Of a stretch of DNA of 57,586 nucleotides, positions 25,280 through 34,413 are shown in pieces. Source of the stretch: Candidatus Rokuibacteriota bacterium. GTDB lineage: Bacteria; Methylomirabilota; Methylomirabilia; Rokubacteriales; CSP1-6. The notes below the pieces were generated by a model, which worked only from the letters and a program-made list of their open reading frames with translations, had not been told where the DNA came from and did not search any database. The first letter of the stretch is position 1. Each line of letters opens with the position of its first letter. A program made the position numbers and the translations under genes. The DNA is taken from NCBI GenBank assembly GCA_003220265.1, contig QHRW01000040.1, positions 1 to 57,586 of the forward strand, given 5' to 3'.

Positions 25280-26683
25280 GTGATCACCCTCGAGGAGGAC
25301 ACGGACGTGGCGACGCGGGGCCGGGGCTGGCTGAGCTCGCTGGCGGGCCGCCGGGTGACGGTGGTCGGGCTGGCCAGGAGCGGCATCGCCGCCGCGCGGC
25401 TGCTGCGCGCGGTGGGCGCGGAGGTCACCGGCGCCGACGCCAAGCCGCTGGAGGCGCTCGGCCGCGAGGCGGCGGCGCTGCGCGAGGCCGGCGTGCGCAT
25501 CGTCGGCGACGGCCCCGCCGCCTTCGACGGCGCCACGCTCGTCGTGGTGAGCCCGGGCGTGCCCGTGGACGCTCCGTCGCTCGCGCCGGTGCGCGCCCGC
25601 GGCGTGCCGATCATCGGTGAGCTGGAGCTCGGCTGGCGCGCGATGGAAGCGGAGACCATCGCCATCACCGGCACCAACGGCAAGACGACCACGACCGCGC
25701 TGACCGGCGCGCTGCTGGCCGAGCAGCCGCGGCCGGTGCTGGTGGGCGGCAACATCGGCACGCCGCTGGCGGCGCACGCGCTGACGTTCCCGCGCGACGG
25801 CCTCGTGGTGGCCGAGGTGTCGTCGTTCCAGCTCGAGACGATCGAGACGTTCCAGCCGCGCGTGGCGGCGGTCCTCAACGTGACGCCCGATCACCTCGAC
25901 CGCCACGGCGACTTCGCCGCCTACGTCGCGGCCAAGGCGCGGATCTTCCTCAACCAGACGCCGGCCGACTGCGCGGTGCTCAACGCGGACGATGCGGCGG
26001 CCGCCGGGCTGGCCGCGCGCACGCGCGCCCAGGTCCTGTGGTTCAGCCGGCGGCGCGTGCTGGAGCACGGCGTGTTCGTAAGTCCCGACGGCTGGGTGGC
26101 GGCGCAGCTCAACGGCCACGTGGAGCAGATCGTGCCGCTGGCCGAGATCCGCCTGCGCGGCCAGCACAACGTCGAGAACGTGCTTGCCGCCACGGCGTGC
26201 GCCCTCTGGCTCGGCCTGGGCGCCGGCGCCATCCGCCGCGCCGTGGGGCGCTTCAACGCGGTCGAGCACCGGATCGAGTTCGTGCGCGACCTGCGCGGTG
26301 TGCAGTTCTACAACGACTCCAAGGGCACCAACGTCGATTCCAGCATCAAGGCGCTGGAGAGCTTCACCGAGCGCGTGGTGCTGATCGCCGGCGGCAAGGG
26401 CAAGGGCCAGGACTTCACGCCGCTGGCCGCGGCCGCGCGCGGCCGCGTGGGCCACGCGGTCACCATCGGCGAGGACGGCGCCAAGATCGCCGCCGCCCTG
26501 ACCGCCGCCGGCATTCCCGTGAGCGCGGCGCCGAGCATGGCCGCCGCCATCGACGCCGCCCGCGCCCAGGCCGGCCCCGGCGACGTCGTCCTCCTCTCGC
26601 CCGCCTGCGCCTCCTTCGACATGTTCGACAACTACGAGCATCGCGGCGACGTCTTCAAGAAGCTCGTCGGAGTGCTCGAGTGA
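25280..26683 (+). CDS. murD: UDP-MurNAc-L-Ala:D-Glu ligase MurD
   Basis: A 467-residue Mur ligase. The N-terminal Rossmann-like domain shows VTVVGLARSGIAAARLL, the P-loop GTNGKTTTTAL carries Lys135, and DHLDRHG and FYNDSKGTNVDSS follow as in MurD. It adds D-Glu to UDP-MurNAc-L-Ala in the cytoplasm. The start GTG 25280 lies 4 bases after the mraY stop; GTG 25309 is closer to the conserved domain and is possible. Confidence 0.95.
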   Translation: MITLEEDTDVATRGRGWLSSLAGRRVTVVGLARSGIAAARLLRAVGAEVTGADAKPLEALGREAAALREAGVRIVGDGPAAFDGATLVVVSPGVPVDAPSLAPVRARGVPIIGELELGWRAMEAETIAITGTNGKTTTTALTGALLAEQPRPVLVGGNIGTPLAAHALTFPRDGLVVAEVSSFQLETIETFQPRVAAVLNVTPDHLDRHGDFAAYVAAKARIFLNQTPADCAVLNADDAAAAGLAARTRAQVLWFSRRRVLEHGVFVSPDGWVAAQLNGHVEQIVPLAEIRLRGQHNVENVLAATACALWLGLGAGAIRRAVGRFNAVEHRIEFVRDLRGVQFYNDSKGTNVDSSIKALESFTERVVLIAGGKGKGQDFTPLAAAARGRVGHAVTIGEDGAKIAAALTAAGIPVSAAPSMAAAIDAARAQAGPGDVVLLSPACASFDMFDNYEHRGDVFKKLVGVLE

Positions 26684-26709
26684 GCACGCGCGATCGGCTT
26701 CACGTTTCG

Positions 26710-26730
26710 TGCGCCGGCTTTGCCGGCGCA
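26710..26730 (+). other. Perfect 9-bp hairpin after murD
   Basis: TGCGCCGGC pairs with GCCGGCGCA around TTT. It is the first of two hairpins in the 136-base murD-ftsW gap. No T-tract follows. Confidence 0.55.
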
Positions 26731-26783
26731 ACCGAAGTTCTGGGGGGAGGCAGCGACGAGCGCGCGGCAGCGTGCGAGGAGCG

Positions 26784-26811
26784 TCGGAAGGGGGGCGAAG
26801 CCCCCCTCCGA
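26784..26811 (+). other. Strong hairpin just upstream of ftsW
   Basis: TCGGA-A-GGGGGGC pairs with GCCCCCC-TCCGA around GAA, with one bulged A. It ends 8 bases before the ftsW ATG, so it may occlude the ribosome site or act as an attenuator. The murD-ftsW gap shows nothing coding. Confidence 0.6.
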
Positions 26812-26819
26812 GTGAACTG

Positions 26820-27856
26820 ATGCCGCGCAAGGTGACGCCGGACATGTGGCTCTTTGGCGCGGCCGTCATGCTGCTGTCGGCCGGCGTCGTGATGGTCTAC
26901 TCGGCCAGCGCGATCGTGGCGGCCGACCGCTTCCACGATCCGTACTTCTTCCTGAAGAAGCAGCTCTTCTGGGCGCTGCTGGGCTCGCTCGGCATGCTCG
27001 TCGCCGTCCGCACGGATTATCGCAAGCTCGAGCCCTTCATCGTCCCCACGCTGATCGTGGCGGCCGCGCTGCTGGTGCTCGTGCTGATCCCGCCGATCGG
27101 CCAGTCGATCAACGGCACGCGGCGCTGGATCCGGCTCGGACCGGTCTCCTTCCAGCCCGCCGAGCTGGCCAAGCTGGCGCTGGTGTTCTACCTGGCGGCG
27201 TTCCTGGCGCGCCGGCAAGAGGAGCTGCACGACCTGCGGCGCGGCGTGCTGCCGCCGCTGCTGGTGGCGGGCGCCTTCGCCGCGCTCGTGTTCGTGCAGC
27301 CGGACCTGGGCAACTGCCTGACCCTGGTCGCGCTGACCTTCGGCATGCTCTACCTGGCCGGTGCGCCGGTGCGCTACCTCGGCTGGACGCTGGCCCCCGC
27401 GCTGCCGTTGCTCGTGCTGGCGATCGCCGTCGCGCCGTACCGGCTGCGGCGCATCACCGCGTTCTGGGATCCGTGGGCCGACCCGCGCGGCAGCGGGTTC
27501 CAGATCATCCAGTCGTGGCTCGCCTTCGGCAACGGCGGGCTCTTCGGGCAGGGCATCGGCGCCTCGCGGCAGAAGCTCTTCTACCTGCCGGAGTCGCACA
27601 CGGACTTCATCTTCGCGGTGGTCGGCGAGGAGCTCGGCTTCCTCGGCACCACGGCGTTCGTCCTGATCTTCGCGGTGCTGATCTGGCGCGGCTGCTCATC
27701 GCCACCCAGACGCTCGTGAACCTCGGCGTCGTTACCGGGATCCTGCCGACCAAGGGGCTGCCGCTGCCGTTCATCTCGTTCGGCGGCTCCGCGCTGTCGA
27801 TGACGATGCTGTCCACCGGCGTCCTCCTCAACATCTCCCAGCACGCCCATGTTTAA
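26820..27856 (+). pseudogene. ftsW: Peptidoglycan polymerase FtsW, frameshifted by a deletion
   Basis: SEDS-family glycosyltransferase that polymerises septal murein with FtsI. From ATG 26820 the first 289 codons read as a normal FtsW (VMVYSASAI, GTRRWIRLGPVSFQPAE, GQGIGASRQKLFYLPE then SHTDFIFAVVGEELG). After LIFAVLIWRG, near 27690, the frame runs into nine unrelated codons and a stop at 27719. The family C-terminus (LLIATQTLVNLGVVTGILPT, KGLPLPFISFGGSAL) continues in another frame to 27856, and about 23 residues normally lying between are absent. So roughly 70 bases, not a multiple of three, are missing. As FtsW is essential, an assembly or population artefact is as likely as a real mutation. 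Confidence 0.85.
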
Positions 27857-29258
27857 GCGCTACCAGCACATCCACTTCGTCGGCATCGGCGGCATCGGGA
27901 TGTCGGGCATCGCCGAGATCCTCCTGAACCTCGGCTACAAGGTGAGCGGCTCCGACGTCAAGCGCACCGAGACGATGGAGCGACTCGAGCAGCTCGGGGC
28001 CAAGGTCCACGTCGGCCATGACGCCGCCCACGTGGAGGGCGTGCACGTGCTGGTGTACTCCTCCGCGGTCTCGCGCGACAACGTGGAAGTCCGCACGGCG
28101 CACCAGCGGCAGATCCCGATCATCGGGCGCGCCGAGATGCTGGCCGAGCTCATGCGGCTCAAGTACGGCATCGCGGTGGCCGGCACCCACGGCAAGACGA
28201 CGACCACCTCGATGGTGGGCGCCGTGCTCGCCGAGGGCCGCTACGATCCGACGATCGTGGTGGGCGGGCGCGTGACCAACCTGGGCTCGAACGCGCGCCT
28301 GGGTCAGGGCGAGTACCTGGTGGCCGAGGCCGACGAGTCCGACGGCTCCTTCCTCAAGCTGGCGCCGACGATCGCCGTGGTCACCACGATCGACGCCGAG
28401 CACCTCGATCACTACGGCAGCCTGGAGGCGATCGCCGAGGCCTTCCTGACGTTCGTCAACAAGGTGCCGTTCTACGGCTCCGCCGTGCTGTGCCTGGACC
28501 AGCCGAACATCCAGCTCCTGCTGCCGCGCGTCGAGAAGCGCGTGATCACCTACGGCCTGGAATCGGGGGCCGACCTCGTCGCCCGCCGGGTGCAGCCGGC
28601 CGGCATGACGAGCCGCTTCGACGTCTACCAGCGGGGGACCCTGCTGGGCGAGTGCACGCTGCAGATCCCCGGGCGCCACAACGTGCTCAACGCCCTCGCC
28701 GCCGTCGGCGTGGGGCTCGATCTCGAGATTCCGTTCCTGACGATCGCCAAGGCGCTGGCCGGCTTCGCCGGCGTGCAGCGCCGATTCCAGATCCGTGGCA
28801 CGGCGGCGGGCGTGACCGTGGTCGACGACTACGGCCATCACCCCGCCGAGATCCGCGCGACCCTCGCCGCCGCCAAGGCCGGGTTCGACAGCCGGGTCGT
28901 CACGGTGTTCCAGCCGCACCGCTACACCCGGACGCGGGACCTCCGTCAGGAGTTCCTCACCGCGTTCAACCAGGCCGACGTGCTGGTCGTCATGGACATC
29001 TATCCAGCGGGCGAGCCGCCGATTCCCGGCGTCAGTGCCGCGGATCTGGCGGAGGGCATCCGTGCCCACGGCCACCGCAACGTGACGTTTCTCGGCAGCG
29101 ATCGGGCGCGCATCGTCGAGTACGTGACCGAGATCAGCCGGCCCGGGGACTTGATCCTCACCCTGGGCGCCGGCGACGTGAGCCAGTTGGGACCGGACAT
29201 TCTGCGACGGCTCGAAGGCGAGTCGCCGAACGGGAGGGGAAGAGGGGAACCCTGCTAG
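27849..29258 (+). CDS. murC: UDP-MurNAc:L-Ala ligase MurC
   Basis: A 469-residue Mur ligase that adds the first amino acid to UDP-MurNAc. It begins with [18 protein letters not shown], has the P-loop [11 protein letters not shown] (Lys116), [14 protein letters not shown] and [10 protein letters not shown], all diagnostic for MurC. ATG 27849 overlaps the end of the ftsW frame by eight bases. In most dcw clusters murG lies between ftsW and murC; here it does not. Confidence 0.96.
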   Translation: MFKRYQHIHFVGIGGIGMSGIAEILLNLGYKVSGSDVKRTETMERLEQLGAKVHVGHDAAHVEGVHVLVYSSAVSRDNVEVRTAHQRQIPIIGRAEMLAELMRLKYGIAVAGTHGKTTTTSMVGAVLAEGRYDPTIVVGGRVTNLGSNARLGQGEYLVAEADESDGSFLKLAPTIAVVTTIDAEHLDHYGSLEAIAEAFLTFVNKVPFYGSAVLCLDQPNIQLLLPRVEKRVITYGLESGADLVARRVQPAGMTSRFDVYQRGTLLGECTLQIPGRHNVLNALAAVGVGLDLEIPFLTIAKALAGFAGVQRRFQIRGTAAGVTVVDDYGHHPAEIRATLAAAKAGFDSRVVTVFQPHRYTRTRDLRQEFLTAFNQADVLVVMDIYPAGEPPIPGVSAADLAEGIRAHGHRNVTFLGSDRARIVEYVTEISRPGDLILTLGAGDVSQLGPDILRRLEGESPNGRGRGEPC

Positions 29259-29268
29259 GGTGCCCCTC
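29242..29268 (+). other. Hairpin spanning the murC stop codon
   Basis: GAGGGG-AA-CCCT pairs with AGGG-TG-CCCCTC around a 3-base loop. The murC TAG stop lies within the loop and 3' stem, and the murB start is 19 bases beyond. Possible translational coupling or attenuation element; no T-tract. Confidence 0.45.
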
Positions 29269-29286
29269 CCCAATGGGGGGAGATAA

Positions 29287-30162
29287 ATGCTAGGTGAGAT
29301 TCGGGGAGAAGTGCGGTTCAAGGAGCCGCTCAGCTTCCATACGTCGTTGCGCATGGGCGGCTTCGCGGACATCTTCGTCGTCCCGCAGGACGTCGACGAC
29401 ATCCGCCACGCTTTGCTCTTCGCCGAGCGCGAGCAGTTGCCCGTCGCCGTCCTCGGCGGCGGCAACAACCTGCTGGTCCGCGACCGCGGCGTGCGCGGCG
29501 TGGTGCTCAAGCTCGAGGGCTGCCTCGGGCGCGCCGAGTTCCACGGCGAGGAGGCGGTGGCGGGCGCCGGCGTGAGCCTGTCCTCGCTCATCCGCGAGGC
29601 GGCGGCGCTCAATCTGGGCGGCATCGAGGCGCTGGTGGGCATCCCGGCCACGGTCGGCGGCGCGCTCGCGATGAACGCCGGCACCGCGGACGGCAACATC
29701 GGCGACTTCGTCAGCGCCGTGTACTTCCTGCATCCCGACGGCTCCATCGGCGAGTTCAAGCCGGGCTCGGGGACGTCGTACAAGCAGTTCTACGCGCCGC
29801 GCGGCGCCGTGCTGGTCGGCTGCCGGCTGCAGCTCCATCGCCGGCCGCTGCCCGAGATCCAGAAGGACATCAAGCAGCGGCTCAAGGGCAAGAAGTCCAC
29901 GCAGCCCCTCGCCCTCGCCTCGGCCGGCTTCATCTGGAAGAACCCGGGCACCGACCTGGCCACGAAGCTGATCGAGAAGGCCGGGCTCAAGGGCAAGCGC
30001 ATCAACGGCGCCGAGATCTCGGCCAAGCACGCCAACTTCATCGTCAATCGCGGCGGCGCCATGGCCGCCGACGTGCTCGCGCTGATGGAGATCACCCGCG
30101 AGCGCGTGCACGCGCAGTTCAACATCTACCTGGAGCCGGAGATCAGGGTCCTCGGTGAATAG
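29287..30162 (+). CDS. murB: UDP-N-acetylenolpyruvoylglucosamine reductase MurB (atypical active site)
   Basis: A 291-residue FAD enzyme that reduces UDP-GlcNAc-enolpyruvate to UDP-MurNAc. The FAD domain has LGGGNNLLVRDRGVRGVVL, IPATVGGALAMNAG and the C-terminal LEPEIRVLG, which contains the conserved Glu. By eye, the usual YRxS motif is YKQF here and the SAGS-x-FKNP motif, carrying the catalytic Ser (or Cys), reads SAGFIWKNP. Two expected catalytic residues therefore look replaced. Otherwise length and order are normal for the short MurB type. Start ATG 29287 follows GGGGGGAG. Confidence 0.92.
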   Translation: MLGEIRGEVRFKEPLSFHTSLRMGGFADIFVVPQDVDDIRHALLFAEREQLPVAVLGGGNNLLVRDRGVRGVVLKLEGCLGRAEFHGEEAVAGAGVSLSSLIREAAALNLGGIEALVGIPATVGGALAMNAGTADGNIGDFVSAVYFLHPDGSIGEFKPGSGTSYKQFYAPRGAVLVGCRLQLHRRPLPEIQKDIKQRLKGKKSTQPLALASAGFIWKNPGTDLATKLIEKAGLKGKRINGAEISAKHANFIVNRGGAMAADVLALMEITRERVHAQFNIYLEPEIRVLGE

Positions 30163-31000
30163 AGGCCTCATCTCGCCCCGCGGTCGCCCGCCGGCGATCG
30201 CCGACGTGGGCCGCAGCTCGGTGGCGGTGGCCGGGCAGCGGGTCGGCCGCGTCCGCCGCCGGCCGGCGTCGCCGGTGCCGTGGCGCTGGATCGTGGGCGG
30301 CGTCGGCGCGGCGGCCGCCGTGGTCGCGGTCGTCATCGTCAGCGTCCACTGGGCCCTGACCTCGCCGCGCTTCGCGGTGACGGCGGTGGAGGTGCGCGGG
30401 GCCTCGCGCGTGCCGCCCCAGCGCATCCTCGAGGTCTCCGGCATCGTCCACGGCGCCAACCTCTGGCGCATCAACCCCGAGCACGTCCGCGCCCGGCTGG
30501 AGGAGCTGCCGGAGATCCGGCGCGCCGACGTCGTGCGCGAGCTGCCCAACCGCGTGTCGATCGTCGTGGAGGAGCGGCGGCCCTTCACGCTGGTCCACGC
30601 CGGCCGGCTGCACTGGCTGGACGAGGAAGGCCGGGTGCTGGGCGAGGAGAGCCACGCGGTGGCGCCCGAGGTCCCCGTCATCAGCGGGCTCAGCGAGGAG
30701 GAGCTGGCGAGTATGCGCACGGCGCCGGGCCCGCGCGCGCGGCAGGCCATCACGCTGATCCGCGCGCTGCTGCGCACGGGCAGCACGCTGGCCGCCGAGA
30801 TCTCCGAGATCGACATGAGCCGCGCCGAGGGCCCGGTGCTCTACACGGTGGACGGCGTCGAAGTGCGCCTGGGCACCGAGGAGTGGGAGGAGCGATTGGC
30901 CCGGCTCGAAGGCGTGCTGGCCCAGGTGGCCACGCAGGACGTGCACGGCGTCGACCTGCGCTTCCGCGACCAGGTCGTGCTGCGGAGAGGCACCAAGTGA
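30155..31000 (+). CDS. ftsQ: Cell division protein FtsQ/DivIB
   Basis: A 281-residue bitopic protein: basic cytoplasmic tail of about 45 residues, membrane helix at about 47-68 (GGVGAAAAVVAVVIVSVHWA), a POTRA domain (FAVTAVEVRGASRVPPQRI to ELPNRVSIVVEERRPF) and the FtsQ domain. It links FtsL/FtsB to the divisome. Start GTG 30155 overlaps the murB stop, and its end overlaps ftsA by four bases. No ddl gene lies between murB and ftsQ. Confidence 0.93.
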   Translation: MNRGLISPRGRPPAIADVGRSSVAVAGQRVGRVRRRPASPVPWRWIVGGVGAAAAVVAVVIVSVHWALTSPRFAVTAVEVRGASRVPPQRILEVSGIVHGANLWRINPEHVRARLEELPEIRRADVVRELPNRVSIVVEERRPFTLVHAGRLHWLDEEGRVLGEESHAVAPEVPVISGLSEEELASMRTAPGPRARQAITLIRALLRTGSTLAAEISEIDMSRAEGPVLYTVDGVEVRLGTEEWEERLARLEGVLAQVATQDVHGVDLRFRDQVVLRRGTK

Positions 31001-32244
31001 GGCGCAGCAAGGCGCCGGAGCTGGTCGTGGGCCTCGACGTCGGCACCACGAAGATCTGCGCCGTCGTCGGCGAGCCCAGGCCGGGCGGTGGGCTCGACAT
31101 CGTCGGCGTGGGCAACGCGCCTTCGCGCGGCCTGCGCCGCGGCATCGTCGTCAACATCGACTCCACCGTGGAGGCGATCAAGCAGGCGGTGGCCGAGGCC
31201 GAGCAGATGGCCGGGGTCGAGGTGGCCGGCGTGTACGCGGGCGTGGCCGGCGGCCACGTGCGCTCGCTGAACAGCCGCGGCGTGGTGGCCATCTCCGGCC
31301 GCGAGCGCGAGGTGAGCACGCTCGACGTCGAGCGGGCCATCGACGCCGCGCGCGCCATCAACGTGCCGCAGGACCGCGAGATCATCCACGTCCTGCCCCA
31401 GACCTTCATGGTGGACGACGCCGACGGCGTGCGGGAGCCGGTCGGCATGTCCGGCGTGCGCCTGGAGGTCGAGTGCCACATCGTGACCGCCGCCGTGACG
31501 TCGGTGCAGAACGTCGTGCGCTCGGTGAACCGCGCGGGACTCGCCGTGCAGGACGTGGTGCTGGAGCCCATCGCCTCGGCCGAAGCCGTGCTCTTCCCCG
31601 ACGAGAAGGAGCTGGGCGTCGTGCTGATCGACATCGGCGGCGGCACGACGGACATGGCCCTCTTTCGCGACGGCGCCGTGTGGCACACGGCGGTGCTGCC
31701 GCTCGGCGGCGATCACATCACCAACGACGTCGCCGTGGGACTGCGCACGCCGATGGCGGATGCCGAGGCGCTCAAGAAGCGCTACGGCTGTGCGCTGACC
31801 TCGATGGTGCCGGCCGAGGAGACCGTGGACGTGCCCTCCGTCGGCGGCCGCAAGCCGCGCGAGCTCTCGCGCCAGGTGCTCTCGGAGATCATCCAGCCGC
31901 GCATGGAGGAGATCTTCACGCTCGTCGCCCAGGGGCTGGCCAAGGCGGGCTTCCAGGACGCGGCCACCGCCGGCGTCGTCGTCACCGGCGGCAGCTCGAT
32001 TATGGAAGGCGTGCCGGAGCTGGCCGAGGCCGTCTTCGACATGCCGGTGCGCCGCGGCGTGCCGGCCGAGGTGGGCGGTCTCGCCGAGGTGGTGCGCAGC
32101 CCGATCTACGCGACCGGCGTGGGGCTGGCGCTCTACGGCGCCCGCCGGCAGACGACCGGCGTCACGCCCCTCGACAGCAACGACGGCGCGATCCTCACAC
32201 GCCTCGGCCGCAGGCTCGCAGGCTGGTTCGGTGAAATTTTTTAA
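30997..32244 (+). CDS. ftsA: Cell division protein FtsA
   Basis: A 415-residue actin-like ATPase that tethers FtsZ to the membrane. Seen: [17 protein letters not shown] at the N-terminus, the SHS2 domain region ([13 protein letters not shown]), [12 protein letters not shown] and [12 protein letters not shown] for nucleotide binding. The last residues [14 protein letters not shown] form the amphipathic membrane-targeting helix. GTG 30997 overlaps the ftsQ stop (GTGA). Confidence 0.96.
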   Translation: MRRSKAPELVVGLDVGTTKICAVVGEPRPGGGLDIVGVGNAPSRGLRRGIVVNIDSTVEAIKQAVAEAEQMAGVEVAGVYAGVAGGHVRSLNSRGVVAISGREREVSTLDVERAIDAARAINVPQDREIIHVLPQTFMVDDADGVREPVGMSGVRLEVECHIVTAAVTSVQNVVRSVNRAGLAVQDVVLEPIASAEAVLFPDEKELGVVLIDIGGGTTDMALFRDGAVWHTAVLPLGGDHITNDVAVGLRTPMADAEALKKRYGCALTSMVPAEETVDVPSVGGRKPRELSRQVLSEIIQPRMEEIFTLVAQGLAKAGFQDAATAGVVVTGGSSIMEGVPELAEAVFDMPVRRGVPAEVGGLAEVVRSPIYATGVGLALYGARRQTTGVTPLDSNDGAILTRLGRRLAGWFGEIF

Positions 32245-32353
32245 GCGCCCCGACTCGCAGCCCGGATTGTTCGCCGGCGGCGAGGACGCCGACGGCGCGC
32301 GCTCACGCACGCGACGTGCACGACGTAATGTCCCAACACGGGAGGAGGCCTCG

Positions 32354-33517
32354 ATGCAGACAGACCGGACACGGCGCCCGCTGTTCGAGCTCGACCAGGT
32401 GCCGCAGGCGGCGAAGATCAAGGTCATCGGCCTCGGCGGCGGCGGCGGCAACGCGGTCAGCCGCATGATGGCCGCCGACTTCACGGGCGTGGAGTTCATC
32501 GTCGCCAACACCGACGTGCAGGCGCTGCGCGCGTCGCCGGCACCGACGAAGATCCAGCTCGGCACCCAGCTCACGAAGGGGCTCGGCGCCGGCTCCAATC
32601 CCGACATCGGGCGCGACTCGGCGCTGGAGGATCCCGAGACGATCACGAAGCTGCTCGAGGGCGCCGACATGGTCTTCATCACCGCCGGCCTCGGCGGCGG
32701 CACCGGCACCGGCGCCGCGCCCGTCGTCGCCTCGCTGGCCAAGGATCTCGGCATCCTCACGGTGGCCGTGGTGACGAAGCCCTTCACCTTCGAGGGCCGC
32801 AAGCGGCTGCTGCAGGCCGACGCCGGCATGGACGCGCTGCGCGGCGTCGTGGACACGCTCATCACGATCCCCAACCAGCGGCTGCTGGCCGTCGTCGATC
32901 GCGGCACGCCGCTGCTGGAAGCCTTCAAGGTGGCCGACACCGTGCTGCAGCAAGCCGTGCAGGGCATCTCCGATCTCATCCTGGTGCCCGGTCTCGTGAA
33001 CCTCGACTTCGCCGACGTGCGCACGATCATGTCGGGGATGGGCATGGCGATGATGGGCACCGGCATCGGCCGCGGCGAGAACCGCGCGGTGGACGCCGCC
33101 CAGAAGGCCATCGCCAGCCCGCTGCTCGACGACACCTCGATCGACGGCGCCAAGGGCATTCTCATCAACTTCACGGGCGGGCCCGATCTCTCGATCCACG
33201 AGCTGGAAGAGGCCGCGCGCATGGTGCAGGAGGCCGCCCACGAGGAGGCCAACATCATCTTCGGCGCCGTCATCGATCCGAGCCTCGGCGACGAGGTCCG
33301 CATGACGGTGATCGCCACCGGCTTCGCCGAGCGCAAGCAAGAGCTGTCGCCGAACAAGGTTGTCGACCTGCCGCGCTTCGCGCGTCCCGGCGTGCAGCCC
33401 GGCGCCGCCGCGGCCTGGCGCCGCCGCCTCGCCGCCGACGTCCGCGCGGAGACCGACGACCCGCTCGCCGAAGCGGACTACGACGTGCCCACCTTCTTGC
33501 GGAAACAGGCCGACTGA
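32354..33517 (+). CDS. ftsZ: Cell division GTPase FtsZ
   Basis: A 387-residue tubulin homologue forming the Z-ring. GTP-binding motifs: [28 protein letters not shown] near residue 115, and the T7 loop [11 protein letters not shown] near 216, which completes the neighbour's active site. The C-terminal peptide [13 protein letters not shown] is the conserved FtsA/ZipA-binding tail. ATG 32354 is chosen for its GGAGGAGG site 5 bases upstream; the frame is open back to GTG 32231 inside ftsA, but that stretch is Arg-rich and unconserved-looking. The 109-base gap could hold an additional ftsZ promoter. Confidence 0.96.
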   Translation: MQTDRTRRPLFELDQVPQAAKIKVIGLGGGGGNAVSRMMAADFTGVEFIVANTDVQALRASPAPTKIQLGTQLTKGLGAGSNPDIGRDSALEDPETITKLLEGADMVFITAGLGGGTGTGAAPVVASLAKDLGILTVAVVTKPFTFEGRKRLLQADAGMDALRGVVDTLITIPNQRLLAVVDRGTPLLEAFKVADTVLQQAVQGISDLILVPGLVNLDFADVRTIMSGMGMAMMGTGIGRGENRAVDAAQKAIASPLLDDTSIDGAKGILINFTGGPDLSIHELEEAARMVQEAAHEEANIIFGAVIDPSLGDEVRMTVIATGFAERKQELSPNKVVDLPRFARPGVQPGAAAAWRRRLAADVRAETDDPLAEADYDVPTFLRKQAD

Positions 33518-33520
33518 GCC

Positions 33521-33549
33521 TCGGAGGGGGCCTCGACGGCCCCCTCCGA
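33521..33549 (+). terminator. Hairpin terminator after ftsZ
   Basis: TCGGAGGGGGCC pairs perfectly (12 bp) with GGCCCCCTCCGA around TCGAC, 3 bases after the ftsZ stop. No T-run follows, as is common in very GC-rich genomes. It marks the likely end of the dcw transcript. Confidence 0.7.
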
Positions 33550-33621
33550 CAAGTCGTCGCGCGCCTGACGGCGCTCGAATGCGGCAGCTCTTTCGCTGGC
33601 TGAGCCGGGCTTGAAAGCGGT

Positions 33622-33649
33622 TTGTCAGGCGCGATTCACCGGATAGGAT
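33622..33649 (+). promoter_or_regulatory. Promoter of the pgeF gene, probably leaderless
   Basis: TTGTCA (33622-33627), 16 bases, then TAGGAT (33644-33649). The GTG start is only 7 bases beyond the -10 box, where transcription should begin, and there is no Shine-Dalgarno sequence. Confidence 0.6.
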
Positions 33650-33656
33650 TTAGCGT

Positions 33657-34409
33657 GTGAGCGCTCGATTGATTCCGGAGGGGGAGCCGGCGACGCATTT
33701 TCGGTTCAGTGGGTTGACGGCGCTGGGATTGCCGCACATCACGACCACGCGGCACTTTCCCGGGGTGACCTCGCCGTCGGAGCCGACGGCGCCGTTCAAT
33801 GGCGAGGCGCAGCAGGCGTTGCGCGCGGCCAGGCTCGATCCCACGCGGCTGTCCTACCTGCGTCAGGTGCACGGCGCGGAGGCGCTGCGGGCGCCGACAG
33901 CCGGCGGCTGGGCGGGCGCCGCCGACGTCATCACGACCACGGCGCGGGGGATGGCGCTGGCGATCTTCACGGCCGACTGCCTGGCGCTCACGCTGTGGGA
34001 CTCGATCGCGCGCGTGCTGACGCTGGCGCACGTCGGCTGGCGCGGCACCGTGAAGGACGCCACGCGCGCGGCCGTGCGCGCCGCCGTGGACGCCGGCGCC
34101 CGCGCCGACCAGCTCCACGTCGCCATCGCGCCGTCGATCGGCCCCTGCTGCTACGAGGTGGACGAGCCGGTGCTGCGCGAGCTCGGCCGCGCGCACGGCC
34201 GCCGCGCGCAGGCCTGGCTCAAGCCGGCGCGCGACGGCCACGCGATGCTCGACCTGTGGGCGGCCAACGAGGCGCTGCTGGCCGACGCCGGCGTCGATCG
34301 CGCGAAGATCGAGAACCCGCGCCTGTGCACGGCCTGCCATCCCGATCTCCTCTACTCCTACCGCAAGGGCAACCGCGGGCGTCTCGTCACCGTCGCCGCG
34401 CTGCCGTAG
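33657..34409 (+). CDS. pgeF: Purine nucleoside phosphorylase/laccase-domain protein PgeF (YlmD/YfiH)
   Basis: A 250-residue protein of the YfiH/YlmD family, now known for purine nucleoside phosphorylase and adenosine deaminase activity and for removing misincorporated L-Ser from UDP-MurNAc. Metal-binding motifs are present: RQVHGAE, TADCLALTL and AHVGWRGT, with CYEVDEPV and CHPDLLYSYRKG near the end. GTG 33657 is the start, with a promoter -10 box 7 bases before it. It leads a YlmD/E/G-DivIVA-like cluster. Confidence 0.92.
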   Translation: MSARLIPEGEPATHFRFSGLTALGLPHITTTRHFPGVTSPSEPTAPFNGEAQQALRAARLDPTRLSYLRQVHGAEALRAPTAGGWAGAADVITTTARGMALAIFTADCLALTLWDSIARVLTLAHVGWRGTVKDATRAAVRAAVDAGARADQLHVAIAPSIGPCCYEVDEPVLRELGRAHGRRAQAWLKPARDGHAMLDLWAANEALLADAGVDRAKIENPRLCTACHPDLLYSYRKGNRGRLVTVAALP

Positions 34410-34413
34410 CCCG

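Noticed and set aside
32231..32353. Longer FtsZ start overlapping ftsA
   Set aside because: The added segment is Arg-rich and unlike FtsZ, and ATG 32354 has an excellent GGAGGAGG site.
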